From: Blastomussa wellsi
Lineage: Eukaryota; Cnidaria; Anthozoa; Scleractinia; Plerogyridae
Assembly (NCBI GenBank): GCA_947652115.1
Contig: OX393567.1
Location: 18,616,063 to 18,680,062, forward strand
Reading direction: 5' to 3'
DNA: 64,000 nucleotides
How positions within the stretch are numbered: the first letter of the stretch is position 1; the number at the start of each line of letters is the position of its first letter. The position numbers and the translations under genes were made by a program. The notes under the pieces were generated by a model, which saw only the letters and a program-made list of their open reading frames with translations, was not told the origin of the DNA and did no database searches. Shown here one piece after another: positions 25,501-40,500 of the stretch.

Positions 25501-28500
25501 TTAGAGTCACACTGAAGGACAGACAGACAGTCAGACAGATAGTTAGACAGTTCGCATCCGTCAAACCGACCATCAGACAAACAGACAGCCTTACAGGCAC
25601 GGGGTCAGTCAGTGGGCAGGAAGATAAGAGACCCTGGGAACGAGGTTGTCAAGTCCAGTCAGTCAGTCAGATAAATAGAAAGAAAAATCAATCATTCACA
25701 AATCCCATTATACAATTATTGGACTGGAAAGCTAACCTGTGTTTTGTTTTTTCTCAAAGGTTGCAGCAATCAAGTCTTTTCTGTTGAAGTCCCCAACTCC
25801 CATATCCAGAGCTTTGCTCATCAAGTAATGCTGCATGTCATCACCAGTAACATTGACAGGATGTGTCTCGCTATCACCAGGCCACTGAGTTATGTACCGA
25901 TCAGCTAAGTGACGTGTCTCATCGAAACTGTTGAGTGAATAGAAGAAAACACTATAACGGTTAAACCCAGCTCGTGCATCCAGTTATCTTAATACACATT
26001 TTCGTAAGTTTAATAATAAACTTTCTGGATGAGCTCTCAACACAAAAAAATAGAATCTTCAGCAATCCCTCCCTTTCCCCACCCCCTTTTCCCATTTTTT
26101 TTACTTCACACCTACTGCCCTGACAATTTTTCACTCACGCAAACCAACTGCTTTACATAATCCAAGATGATGAACAAAATACTCGATTCGTGAATATTTG
26201 AATTAGTTTGCACAAATTACACCTGCAATGCAGGCTACTCAAAGCACTACCACGTTATCAACGGGGAAACTAAATGACTGCTGCCAGGTGCAGAAAACAC
26301 GACTAGTATATTAGGCTTGTTTCCGATTCATTGAAAAACATTATGGTTGTGAGGCAAAGGCAAAGCAAACACGTAACAACTTTGGACAATAAAGTTCATG
26401 AATGACAAAATTGATTCTCAGGGGTTTCAAAACAAGGTCGCGGCTGCCGGAGTTCCACCAGCTACGTGCACTTGACTATTATGCAGCCGGCTACTCTGGT
26501 CATAGCAATCAGCTTGTGACCAAAAAGCTCACTTACAACAGCCGCCTACTCTACCAGTTGATGACACCTACTTCACAACATTTCGAAATCCTTGGATTCT
26601 GTTTTTCTATCAGAGATTTAGTTAATGTGCTATTTTCTAGCCTTCACTAGGAACTAAATCTGAAGTTTATGCTACTACTGGGGATGCCCACTACCTTTCG
26701 TAATGTCACATCATTGGTTCTTAAAACAATAACTAACAGGTCGTAGCAATGCCCTTATCCCTAGAAAACAATGGAGGTAGTGTTTATAGTGAGCGAATGA
26801 AAATATAGGTTCCAGAGAGGTAATGGCTAACTGGGCTTACGGGAGGCATGGTGGCCTACTGATCGAACGGTCTAAACCTGCGATGGACTAGCACCCCAAC
26901 CAAGGGGGAGTAGAATACCCCTAGCCGCTTCATAGCATAAAGAAAACCAGGGTAAGCTCCGGCCTAATGGGCCACTAGATTCGTAAGCTGACATAACCTA
27001 AATCACTTACTTTTCTGCTGACCACGGTACATAGTTCTTCAGAAAGTTGTGTGTAGACAGAGTAAGCGGTGGAGAGTCGCTTGGCTGAGGGAAGGTCTTA
27101 GCATTGATAAGTGCTAAGAAGGTGAAGATTAAAGGAAGGAGAAGCTGAGACACAATTGCCAACTTATGCCTCTTGGAGTGCAGCAGTCGTTTCAAAAACA
27201 TTGCATACCACCGCTGACGAAACAGACGGAAACCGGAAGAGTGCACGTAACTGTTGTAGTCGCCAAAAGTGCCATAGCTTCCGTTAGATGACCCAAATGC
27301 GTTCATGCGTGCTAGCACTGAGGATCTTTCACTTGGCACTGGGACGTCCCCATTCATGGCAATCCCATTAGCTGATGACGTTCATGAAAAGTGAAGCAAA
27401 AAATGATTAGCAAACAAAACATGTTTATAGCCCCCATGACATAAAATTTATTGGCAAACAAGTGACACAATTAAGTTCAGCAAAGTGGAAATAAATCCAT
27501 TAGAAGTCAAAGCATATGAAATCGTGTAATGGGTGTGGAGTGCAGGAAAGGCATCATGAGTCTCATCACAATTGCTATCAGCCATTCCCTGATTGGTATG
27601 AACATGTTACACAGGTTGAACTTGTCAAAACCACAAAACCCATTATTTAGGAATTAGATATACATGTAGCCTCAACTGACACATCAAAAATCCAAGGGAC
27701 GCTTTTCGGTTAATAGAAGATGCATGATAATGATAAAAAATCCTTTGAAAGACTACCGAAAAGGATAGAAACTGTTTATAGATGTTTTTGCAAGTGGATG
27801 GCCAAAATTGAGATTGATGCTAACTTGAAAACGTAGGGCCAACATTTTCAAAGTTTTCCCATTGCATCTCATATGAAATCAGTAGTAACATATTTTGCTT
27901 CATTGTTCTGTTTTGAATTCACTTGAGGCCATAAAATTAGTGATTTAGAAACGATTTGAGTATTGACGAGGCGTTAGAAGTTTAAATTTAGCTAATTCTG
28001 ACCAAAAATCATGATAAACTCCGTGATACTTCCCCTTTAACTCAATAGCAGAGTCCGCACAGGGTAACTTTCTATGTTTAAAATGGTAATAACAAAGAAC
28101 AAAAAATCAAAGAAAGTCTAAATGAAAATGTAAAATAAGAAACAAAATTACTGAAAACACAACACATTTTGTTTGTGAGCACCATTGATAACTTGTGATA
28201 TCAATATTCTTTTCCAACTGGTTTAAAAAGGATAAAACTGATGAGAATTACTATTTATCAAGGACACAACGTTAATGAACAGGTAAGTGTCCTGGCAACT
28301 AGCCTATGATAAGACTAGCTGGCAACTGCCAGTCTAAAAAGGTTTTCAGTTGTCAGCCACTGCTTCACAAAAACTGGATTTCTTAATAAGCGGACCTCTC
28401 AGGAAAAGACCCATATTATGGGACAAACAAACATCGTCAAGCGATTGATTACTGTACTTTTTTTTTCACAGCAATGAAAGTAAAATTTTCTGTTCTCTTT

Positions 28501-31500
28501 TTGCTAGTTCTCATGCAGGACTTTTTCCGTTAATTATTTGGATGTGGAAAGGAAAGGCACCCAGTTTCCTCCCCCCCCCCCCCCCCAAAAAAAAAACAAA
28601 ACTTGGCTCACGCATTTCAGCCCCCCCCCCCCCCCACTCCCCCACTAAAAATCTTGCTGGGCAGGCCTTCATTAGTCCACACTGAAGCCTGAACCAATTG
28701 GCGCAACTTCGCAAGATTCTAACCTTGTTTATCTTTCTGTTGTAGTTTATCACTCAGGGTGCTGTCCATTTCTTCCCCAACCTTGAGGAATACTTCTTCC
28801 ATTGTGGTAACTGAAGCGCCATAACTAGCGATACCAAGATCTTTTCGGTGCGATTCCAGTTCCATAAAGAGCTCCTCAAACTTGCCTGTTGCTTCACTTG
28901 GCAAAATAAATGAGAGTTCAGCACCTGGGCAACAAAGAAAAATATTAAACGAAAAGCTGAATTTGGCCTCTGGCCACTTCAAAAGAATAACAACGCGGTA
29001 CACAGCAATGCTGGACTATGGATTGAGCAGTCAGCAATTCCCTGGTCAGGACATTGCGTTCCATTCTTAGTGAAAGGGCTTCTCCTCTCCCAGGTGTATA
29101 AATGGGTATCGGCGACTTTAATGCTGAGGAGTAACCCTGCAATGAACTAGCATCCCATCCAGGGGGGAGTAGAAACACTTCAAGTCGCTTCATGCTACGG
29201 AAACCAGAAATAAGCGCCTGCCTGATGAGCCAATTACACTTGAATGCAGACTTTACCTTTACCAACAAGGCAGTGCTAGTCAATTGGTCGGTTGATAAAA
29301 CCCTAGTGTGCGACTATTCATTCAGTGAAACCTGTTAGTACTTAGATGTGGTGATGTTTTTTGGCGATTGTTTGCTCACTGAAATGAAAGCCACCCAGAA
29401 CGAGTACTTTCATGTACTTTCATTTTTCTCATGCACTTTCATTTTTTCTATAAACTTTAACCTTTAAGTGTGCCACCATTCACATGAAAGCTAACAAGTA
29501 GTACTTCCATAGGGACCGGTCATTATTTATGTAGAGGGGGAAGGGAAAAAGAAGGGGGGGGGGGGTCAAGGCTATTTTAGATTGGCAAGAGGGGAGGGGC
29601 AACATTTTTATAAATACCTAGAGGGGGGAGCCATCAGTTTGTTTTTTTCAATTTGACTAAGCAATTAAATTCAAGTACTCCAGTTGCGGAGAAGTAAAAC
29701 TGAATAGTACATAGTACCGTTGGTGCAGATTCCGTCTGTTCTTCAGACAACTAATCTTTGAAGACGTCCCTTCACTACTGAAGTTAACCCTCTAGTCAGT
29801 CAAACATGTGAATGGCATTTTGCACTCTCGACCCTCGTCTGCTCGGTTTGTTTGTTCAGACATTCATGTGCCTGTACACATGTTGGGCTGTTCACTCGGC
29901 TGTTTATTCGGATTCCTTGCTGGTGCAGTCTCCATTCTTACTAACATAAGCATTATTAAAAGTCTGTATATTAAAACCTTGAGAGTTCCTCAGCCTCTTG
30001 GTTTTAATATTATAAATGGCATCCCACAGCATTGGAACTAATCCATCGCCCAAACAAATCAATCAAACAAAGCTTTTTAATAATTACTGGACATAATTAT
30101 ATAAACCTAGCCAGTAAATATGAGTTGCAGGCGGGAGAGGGGGAGGGGCATCACTAAAATAATGAACAAATAAGGGGGGTCACTTGCTATTTACACAGCC
30201 TGCTGGGGGTGCCTAAAAGAAAATTTTATCTGCCCAACATATCTTTCCCTCCCCCCCACCCATCCCTCTACATAAATAATGACCGGTCAGGGACCCAAAA
30301 AGCTGGCTCTATCTTTTAAGTTTGCATGAAACTCAGTGTGAGAGAAAGAGAGCTATACTCATTTGATTACTTATTATTGATTAAAAATGTTCATGTGGTT
30401 CAATTTGATGCAATGTTGACACTTCACAAACAGTTTTTTTTATTTTGGCACCTTTAACTCACCAATGTTGCTCTCCAGTTTTGCTGTCGGAATGTGACTG
30501 GTGACGACAGCAGAAACCCTGGAGACATCACAATAAGGCTCCTTTACAATGACCATGTGGTAGCCCACACCATATTTGTTCTTAAGGAAAAGGGATGAGC
30601 CACAACATTTAATGTTCCCCTCAGCCATGATGGCGATCCTGTCACCAAGAATATCTGCTTCATCCATGAAGTGAGTGGTGAGCAAGATGGTTCTTCCTTC
30701 TTTCTGCTGCTGCAGCAAATCCCAGGTGAATCTGCGAGCTGATGGGTCCATGCCAGATGTTGGCTCATCAAGCATAACAACCTATATATAAGAAAGGGTT
30801 TTGAATACTAAATTTGAATATGGCCCCCCTAGCATAGTTGGCAACAGTAATCATGAGTTCTAAACTTTCAATTCATTTGAGATTTGAGTGTGGCCTATAG
30901 CTAGAGGTTAGAGTACTTGGCTTGTAATTCAGAGGTGTAGGCTTCAAATCCTCCTCCCTGTCATTAGATGAATTTGTCTTCAGTGCTCAGTTAATTCAAC
31001 TGCTCCATGCATGCTCAATACCCCATCTTGGCTTTTCTGTGTTTCTTTTGAGTTCATGAGGGTATGACTTAGCCCCTTTAAGCTGCCTTTTAACATGAAT
31101 ATATTAATCTTATTGATATGAATCTAGACATCTATGGCAGACATGACCTGGTTGGGAACAGGCAGAGTTCAAAGTCCTTCTGTGATTGAGCAATTCCGTA
31201 TCGTATGGTAGTCACAAGATCTCTTGTAACCAATTGTACGTTAGCTCTCATTGTCTAATTATTCCTAGTACTTTTACCAAAGCTCATTTTACACTAGCAC
31301 TGCAGCACAAGCAACTACAAGTGGCATTTTAGCAATCCTAGCCGTTTTCATCGGGAGCTTTAGCTTTGATTTACCCTCCCACCCACACCAAGGCATTTTC
31401 TTTTGATTGTTAAAACTCATCAACAATAGATGAGGTTGGGGGATGGTGCTTATACGGATGGTGGGACCGAGAACGTACGAGCCGAGAGCCATGGTAACCA

Positions 31501-34500
31501 TGGCAACCCTGTGAGCGGCCACCGCCATCCAGCACCGTCACACTGAATAGCAATTCAGTGGAAGTGATGATACCTACCTGAAAGGGAAGGGGAAGGGCGG
31601 GGGAGAACAGCACGAAGGCTTCGCAAACTCAAAGAGTGAATGCACAATGATTCTCTGAAACCTGAGCCCTGTAAATACCAAAACCCCTGCGACTTACCAG
31701 GCCACCCCGCGACAACACGAGCCACCATAAAGAAGACCGCTGCTTGCATTGTCTCGATTTTAACTTCGCCTAAATTACATTTAGCCACATTTAAATTGTA
31801 CCGTAGTGTTGATTGCTTCGAAGGTGGAGACTTAAGAGGCGAGCAATGAACTCAAACAAACGGTTTAATAAACAACGGCCGCCATGTTACACCGAGCACA
31901 TGGTAGAACTAAGGCCACAAGGTGTCCTGGTTAAATTACATACACATAGGCACGCAATGCAGGCGTACTCGTAATCTTACAAACATATCAACATCCCTCC
32001 TTCTTTAGGAAAGAAAACTCACGAAAAACTAACAACTAAGAAGAATCACATGTCTGGAAAAACTTTCCTAAAACAACAAAATCACACGCTCAAGTGTCTA
32101 ATCAAAACGGCTATGTCCACTATACAAAAAACAATGTCGAAAATTAACAGTCTCAATGATTTGTGGTCTCTACTTAGTTACGTAATCTTTGAAGCGGACT
32201 GGCGGTCTGATTTCACGCCTTGGTCGGTTTGTACTTAGTGACTGTCCAGGACTGTCCATAGGTGCAATCTTCTCTTTTACGCTACATGGTTGGCTGGTTT
32301 CTACTGGAGGGTCTGTGGGAGGGTTGCATACTTGTGGAGCCTCCTCCAGTAATGTCAATGGTGTCAGATCAGGAGTGCGAGGCGGGAGAACAGGGGATAG
32401 ATCGCGAGCCTTTGGTGTCACCTTGGTCGGTCTCATGTGCACACGATTTCTCCTGTACGTTCCTCCATTAGGACCACTGACTTGATAAGTGTTAGGCCCC
32501 AGAATGTCAGTAATTTTGCCTAATTGCCAGTTCCGTCCTTCAGTATGCTGAAAGAATACTGATTCTCCAACATTTATTTCTGAAAGTTTTCGGGACTTCC
32601 GGTCATGAGCTTTCTTAACACTGCGCTTGCGTGCATCACGCTTCTCTTTAACAAGAGTGTTCTTTGGGCTACTGCTCATTCTAGGAAGGAAACTGCGCGT
32701 TCTTCTGTTGAACATCATTTCTGTCGGACTACAACCTGTATCTTGACGAGGGGTGTTTCTTTGCTCTAACATCGCTTCATAAGGATCACCTCCTTCCTTG
32801 TAAGTTTTGATAAGAAGGTGTTTCATGATTTTTACAGCAGATTCAGCTCTCCCGTTAGCTCTCTGGTGCATTGGTGATGAGGTAACATGAGTTATGCCCC
32901 TCTGGCTGGTAAATTGCGGACCTCCATCCGACACGATCATCCTCGGTATGCCATAACGCGCACAATGTTTTTTAAGCAGTGTTACAACACGTGCACTTGT
33001 GATTGTTGTCAGCAAATCTATCTCGATGAAATTGGAGTAGTAGTCTACCACTGCCAAGTAGTGCTTTCCAGCAATCTCAAATAGATCCACGCCAATCTTC
33101 TGCCATGGTTCATTACCATCACTGTGCTGCTTCAGTGGTTCTGGTGAGTTCCGTGGTTTCATTCCCTGGCAAGTTTCACACATGTCGGCTATTTGCTTGA
33201 TGTCACTGGCCATGTTAGGCCAATACACTGTTCCTCTGGCTCGACGCAACATACTGTCACGGCCTAGATGGGCACTGTGCAGTCTTTTCTTGATTGATGG
33301 CCTCACGCCGTGGGAATCACAACTGCTTCTCCTTTAACCAAAATTCCATCCACAACACTTAGACAGTCACGTACATCAAAATACGGCAATGCACACACCG
33401 GAGTTCCACGCTTGTCTGCTGGCCACCCTTCCAACGCTAACTTCATCACAATCTGCAGACTAGCATCACACAAAGTTGCTTCTCGTATCTCATCAAGTCG
33501 CTTGTCTGGGATGTCACCAAACACATTGACATTCATGATTCGAGCACGGTCACCCTGATCATTTCCACTATCGTCTTGGTGGGCTCTACTCAGCGTGTCA
33601 GCAATGAGTAAGTCAGTACCTTTAACAAACACAAAATGGACATTGTATCTGTGATACCGCATCATAATGTCCTGAAGACGCTTGGGTGCTTGGCTCAAAG
33701 GCTTTTGTAATATGGCAGCAAGAGGTTTGTGATCATTTTCGACTTTCACAGGTCTGCCATAAGTGTACTGGTCAAATCTCTCAAGGCCATACAGAACTGA
33801 TAGGGCTTCCTTTTCAATCTGTGCCCAGTTTCTCTCCGACGGCGTAAGCGCTCGGGATGCATACTCTACGGGACGCCCTTCTTGAAGCAGAACAGCACCG
33901 ATCCCATGATTGCTGCTATCCACTTGAATCACAACTTCTTTTGAAGCATCAAAATAGGCCAGGCATGGTGATTCAGAAAGAATTCTCTTTAGCGTGTCAA
34001 AAGCATTCTCGCATTCTGTGGACCACACAAATGGAGTGTCCTTCCTTGTTAGAGCACGGATTGGTTCAAGCATTTGAACAAGGTCAGGCAGGAATCTTGA
34101 CATGTACTGTGCCATGCCACAGAGACGTTTTACACCTGCTACGTCAGTCGGCGCCGGCATATTACCGATAGCTTCCACTTTAGCCTCGTCAACTTTCACA
34201 CCATCCTTTGTGATTCTGTGACCATGGAAAGTAATCTCAGTTAAACCAGTCTGCTGCTTTTCCTCATTCAGAACAATGTTCTTCTCAGCACACCTTTTCA
34301 AGGTTTCAGTCAGTTTCCGCTGGTTGTCAATTTGAGCTTCCTCTACCGTCTGGCCACACCCTGCTATGACTACATCATCAACAACACTGAATACACCTTC
34401 CAGACCTCCCAAAGCCTCATCAAGCTTGCGCTGGAAGATCTCGCTTGATACCTTGAGTCCGAAAGGGAGTCACCTGTATCGACCAAAAGGGGTAATCATC

Positions 34501-37500
34501 GTGGTCAGTTTGCTGGACTCTTCGTCCAGTCTGACGTGCCAATAAGCTTCTCGCACATCAAGCTTGCTGAAAACTTTGGCATCCTTGAGCTTGGGAAGTA
34601 CATCATCAAGTACTGGCAGTCTGTAGTGTTCACGCTTAAGTGCAGCATTCAGCGGTTGCGGATCAATGCATATGCGTAATTTACCACTAGGCTTGTGTAC
34701 GACAGCCATTTGACTGACCCACTCAGTCGGCTCCGTCACAGGTACAAGCACACCCTTTTCTACCAGTCGATCTAATTCTTCCTTCACAGCATCTTCGATC
34801 GCAAGAGGAATTTTTCTACTTGGGAGCACTTTTGGTTGGGCATCTTCATTGATCCTGAGAGTGGCTTCTCCCAGATCACCAAGTTGAGGGGCCTTAATCT
34901 GAGAAACGAAACATTCCTCATTTATGGTTATAAAACCAAGTTCCTGAATGGTTTTGAGGCCTAGCAGGTTAGTGAAACCATTTGGTACCACAACAAACTT
35001 TACATTTGACTCAGCACTAGTGCAGGGATTCACAACCTTCAGGACTGTTTCCCCCAGAGGTTTCATGTTAGTATTGTTCCACATATTCAGACGTACTGTT
35101 GTTGGGGACACTTGGTGTTTCCTTACATGTTTCTGACAAATGGTGTTGACGTCAGCTGCACTGTCAAGTTGAAAACTGGCATCATGTTCATTCACAGTTA
35201 AAGTAGCATTAATACTCTCTTGCTTATGGCTTACAGCCATGAGCCACTGGTCATCACAATCGTCATTTCCATCTTGGGACTGAGACACTGCATGTACTTT
35301 CTTGCATTTGGACTTAAAGTGATTTCGACCTTACACTTGTCGCATGTCTTCCCCCATGCAGGACATTTTTCTTTGTTTCTTTCATGTTCATAACCACAGA
35401 AATTACAATTAACTTTCGTACCATCACTGTCTTTCTTCACATGTCTGTTTCCACCTTCGGGTTTCTTACTGCGAGGGACTCTTTGGCTGGGTTTGTGAGC
35501 TACCTTGTTCACTTTTGTTACTGAACTGGAGGGGTTTGAGTTGTCTCTAAACTCCTTAACATGCTTGGTAGACTGTTCATAAGCTCTACAGACTTTTACA
35601 GCTTTCTCGAGGGTCAAACCGTCCACTCTAAGAAGTAACTCTTGAAGTTTTCCACCTACAGTAAACACGATTTTATCTCTCATCATCCTGTCTTTCTCCT
35701 GGAAGTTACAGGATGCTGCTCTCGTTTTGAGCTCCGTGAGGAATGTGTCAAACGGCTCTTGGTATGGAGTGTTCCAAAACCTATGCGACTCGAGGACTTC
35801 ATTGTCTCTCGGATTACAGTAATTCTGTAAGGCTTCCAGCACTTTATCTGGCTTGTGTTTATCCTCGGGATTTTCCCACGCAAAATTATCATACACTTCT
35901 AACACTTGAGGGCCTGCACAATTCAAAATAATTGCAGTTTGTACCTTCTCGTCTTTCGCGGATGCACCAGAAGCGGCCAAATAGACTTCCATTTGCCGTC
36001 TCCATCTCTTGTAATTCTCGGATATGTTTCCCGAATTCACCTCTAGCGGGGGTGGAATTCTGAACTGTCCGGATTCGGATATCGCCATTCTCTTAGCTGC
36101 ATCCCACCACTGCCACCATGTTGATTGCTTCGAAGGTGGAGACTTAAGAGGCGAGCAATGAACTCAAACAAACGGTTTAATAAACAACGGCCGCCATGTT
36201 ACACCAAGCACATGGTAGAACTAAGGCCACAAGGTGTCCTGGTTAAATTACATACACATAGGCACGCAATGCAGGCGTACTCGTAATCTTACAAACATAT
36301 CAACACGTAGTTTAGTATTTTTCTGTCGAATATTTTATTGTAATAGCTGAGTGGTATATGTATGTAGGATTTAATATTATTAAGCTGCCTGATCCCAAAC
36401 ATGTAGCTGTAGTCTGTTGAGTGTTTAGCTGTTAACTAAAAGATTAGCCAGGAAGAGAACACCACCTCTTTGATTGGTTAAAAAAGATGTGTCATGCTGT
36501 ACTGACCATTACAATATATAATTATAAAATCAATCTCATTGATGCCTCAAAATAAACGTTCTCTAGCAGGTAATTATTGCCCAGAGTGGTGCAAGCTGTG
36601 AAAGGCATGAACAAAGAGGATGAGTTAATACCTTGGAGTCAGCAATGAGTGCTATTCCAACTGAAAGTTTTCTTTTCATACCACCAGACAGTGCACGTGC
36701 CTGTGTGTGTCGCTTGTCGGACAGTCCAGTGCATTCAATCATTCTGTCGATCTCTTCCTTTACTCGCCAGGATGGGCATTCCTTTAACTTGGCAAAGAAC
36801 CACAAGTGTTCTTCAACAGTCAGACGTTCAAATAATACATCATGCTGCGGGCAAAGACCTGAAAGAGAAGTTGATATTTATTTATTTGTCCATGATATTC
36901 GCTTACGATTTAAAAACAAATACTACCATTTGTGTTCATCCTTGAAGTGTGAGAAGTTTAATGCTTTGTTTTGCTTTGAAAACGTCAATGGTTTTGTCTG
37001 TTTATGTCTCACTTTTGACCGATGGTATATTTGCAGTCATTAAATAACATGAGTAATATACATTATGTTAAACACTATAATGTACTACATATAAGTTAAA
37101 GGGGCACTATTATTCACATAAGCTTGATTTTGAGAAGCTCAACTAATTAATATTCCTTTTTGTAATGTTACAAAACCTTTATGGCAATGTCCAAGTGCAT
37201 GGTTTCTACGATCAGTCGAGTCAGGCAAGATCAGATCATGGAAATGATTATTATTGCTGGAAACAATTAATGGTACAATAACATAAAAAACAGTTTTGAT
37301 AAAAGCCAGGCTTTAAGCCAGTGTTTGAAAACTAGACATCCAACATTTTTATGATACCTGGCTCCATTCTCCTAGGAGGGTCTGAAGACCAAATTTAACA
37401 TGTCAGGAAAAATTCTGCAGTTTTGAACATGCAATGTTTGTAAAAATATTTTTTTTCCAAATTTACAAAAATACCTCAATTGCTGGTTTTCACTGTCACG

Positions 37501-40500
37501 CCATCAAAAAATAAATTCAAAACTATGCAATGAAAAAATTATGCTGATAAATTCACATGTTATAAAATATTAATAGTAAACAACATCTCCAAGTCCCGGG
37601 TCTGTGCGGTACACCATTCTTAAGTTATTTTCCGAAGCATTTCAGGAAAATTTATAGAGCTCAGTATGGAGACGCATCAATGGGCACCAACATGGCGGCC
37701 AGAAATCAAAGAAAACATCCAGCACTCACTTTTACTATGAAAGTGATTGTTCTTTCCTTATGATCTAGTGTAGTGTATTGAGGACAGCGGTTGCATATGT
37801 AAGAATATACATCCGGGACAGAGAGAGCGCGGGAAAATAGAGTGTTGGAGCGTGTACTGTGTGTACTCCATTAAACCGTATGTTTTAAGCCTTTGTGGCT
37901 GTCTTTGTGGCTTAACAACACTACAAATTGGCGACGAGGATGTCGAATTCAGTGGAGAGAGCATTGCCGCCTCTAGATTTAACAGGATCTTCCTCTCAGG
38001 TCGCCGAACGGTGGCGACAGTGGAAACGTTCGTATCAGTATTACACCGATGGCAAAGGAATCACGAATCCTTCGAGAAAAAAGGCCCAATTGCTTCATTT
38101 GGCGGGCATGGAAGTGCAGGATATTTACGAGGATCTCCCAGACCCTGGACCGGTGAATGCGGATGAGGATAATGAATATATTGTGTGTCTGCGAAAACTG
38201 GATGCTCATTTTCGAGCGGAGGACAATGTGCCGTACGAGCGACATGTTTTTCGTCAACTTGCGCCGACACAAGGGGAGACCGCTGACAAGTTCATGGTTC
38301 GTTTACGTAAACAAGCTCGTCATTGCAATTTTGGAGGGGCTTTGGAGGAAAATTTGCGAGACCAATTGATCGAAAAGTTGCCTGATGTTGAGCTAAAGAA
38401 GAAATTACTTGAGGTCAATAATATTACTCTGGATGCTGCAATGGATAAAGTTCGAAAGTGGGAAGCCTCGCGTGAACAAGCAAGTCAAATGGTCACGCCA
38501 AAGCAAGAAGTTGGAACAGGTGCTAATGTGGTTGAGGAAAAGTTTGGGCACGGATCCAAAGGAAAAAGTGTTTGTTTTAATTGTGGTAAAGAAGGTCACT
38601 TTGCTCAAAGCAAGGGTTGTCCAGCTCGAGGTCGGAAGTGCAGTAAATGTGGGAAATATGGTCATTATGCTAGCTGTTGCAAAGGGGGAGGAAATCCGAA
38701 GTCTGGAAAACAAGACACCACCCAACAACAGGGAGGTAGACAACAGCGTCGTGGTAAAGGAAGACAGGCCAATGTTGTCGAGGATTTTGAGCAGTCAGGT
38801 GAGGATGACACATTTGCTTTTACTATAGAAGAACAGACATGTGCTTTGTCGAATTCTGCTGAGCCAGTGATCTCTGTGAACATTGGTGGAATCAGCAGAG
38901 AAGTGTTAATTGATTCTGGTTCTGCAAGTAACCTTATCAGTAAAGATACTGTACAGGAACTGAAACATCAGGGGCTAAAGATTGAATTACAGCCCTGTAC
39001 CAAGAGATTGTATGCCTATGGAGGTCAAGAGGTCAAAGTTGAGGGCCGGTTTCAAACTGAAATTTCAGTATCTAAATCAAAGATTGTGGCAGATTTCATT
39101 GTTGTTAAAACGGGGCGTTGTTTGCTGGGATGTTCAACTGCCACAGAGCTTGGAATCCTTCATGTGGATCCAGCGGGAACTATTGGGTCAGGGGACTGTA
39201 ACACTGTTGATGATAATTTTGTGGGGCAACTCAAAACAAAATACCCCAGTGTGTTTCATGGCATTGGAAAACTCAAAGATTATCAGCTAAAGCTACATGT
39301 TGATCCAAGTGTAACTCCAGTGGTTCAAAAGATGCGAAGAGTGCCTTTCTCCCTTAAAGACAAGGTAACCATGAAGGTTAATGAACTCCTTGAAAAGGAC
39401 ATAATTGAGAAAGTCGAGGGGCCTACGGCGTGGGTGAGCCCGGTCGTTGTCGCACCAAAAGCGTCAGGGGACATAAGGTTATGCGTCGACATGCGAAGAG
39501 CTAACGAAGCAATTACCCGGGAGAGGCTGCCCATACCGACCATAGATGAAGTCCTCGAGAGCCTAAATGGGAGTGGCGTGTTCTCAAAATTAGATTTGCG
39601 GTGGGGTTTTCACCAAATCGAGTTGGATCCTGATTCAAGGGATATCACTGCTTTCGCCACCCATGACGGTATATTCCGGTACAAGCGTTTGAGCTTTGGT
39701 GTTAATGCCGCACCAGAGAAGTACCAGCATATTATCACCCAGTCAATGGCAGGTCTACAGGGAGTGGCAAATATAGCAGATGATCTTATTGTTCATGGTC
39801 GAGACACAGAGGAACATGATAAGAACTTACACAGTGTGCTGCAGCGTCTTAGTGAGAAGCAGTTAACTGTGAATGCAGAAAAATGCACCTTCAGGATGAA
39901 CAAAGTTGTGTTCATGGGTCTTTTGCTTAGCAAGCATGGCGTCGGACCTACTGAGGAAAAAGTCAGAGCCGTTGCTGAAGCAAGTCAGCCACAGACACCT
40001 TCAGAAGTTCGTAGCTTCTTAGGACTTGTAGGATTTAGTGCCAGGTTTTTACCTGATTTCGCTACCACTGCTGATCCCCTCAGAAAACTTGCAAGAAAAG
40101 GAGAACCATTCGTGTGGAGCAAGGAACAGGAGCAGTCATTTCAGAAATTGAAGAGTCAAGTTGCAAGTGCACCAGTCCTGGCTTACTTTGATAAGGATGC
40201 GCCTACCCGTGTTATTGCTGACGCAAGTCCAGTTGGTCTTGGTGCTGTGCTGGTGCAAGAGAAGAATGGGGAAAGTCGTGCTGTTTGTTATGCCAGTCAA
40301 AGTTTGAGTCAAGTGGAGCGCCGTTATAGTCAGACAGAAAAAGAAGCACTAGCCTTAGTCTGGGCGTGTGAACGCTTCCACCTCTACTTGTATGGGCTCC
40401 CGCAGTTTGATCTCGTGACAGACCATGAAGCACTTAAAGTCATCTACTCGAGGAAGTCTAAACCTTCAGCCAGAATAGAGCGCTGGGTTCTGCGTCTGCA

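Larger units (their letters stand above)
31807..36305 (-). mobile_element. Gypsy-type LTR retrotransposon 1, coding region broken
   Basis: Complete in outline: 187-bp LTRs at 31807-31993 and 36119-36305 (TG...CA ends, one difference seen by eye), 5-bp duplication CGTAG at 31802-31806 and 36306-36310, purine tract (AGAAGGAGGGA on the minus strand) next to the 3' LTR, and TGGTGGCAGTGGTGGGA as primer-binding site next to the 5' LTR. It lies in ABCA3-like intron 5, in sense with the host gene. gag, protease, RT, RNase H and integrase can all be read, but pol has a nonsense codon, a frameshift and an integrase deletion, so this copy cannot make a normal Pol. Confidence 0.9.

Noticed and set aside
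29808..30041. 77-codon plus-strand frame with a hydrophobic segment
   Set aside because: It lies wholly within a non-autonomous TIR element and has no recognisable homology.
37928..37939. Non-ATG start of the Gypsy 2 polyprotein four codons earlier
   Set aside because: The TTG lies in the primer-binding site; the first ATG at 37940 is the likely start.
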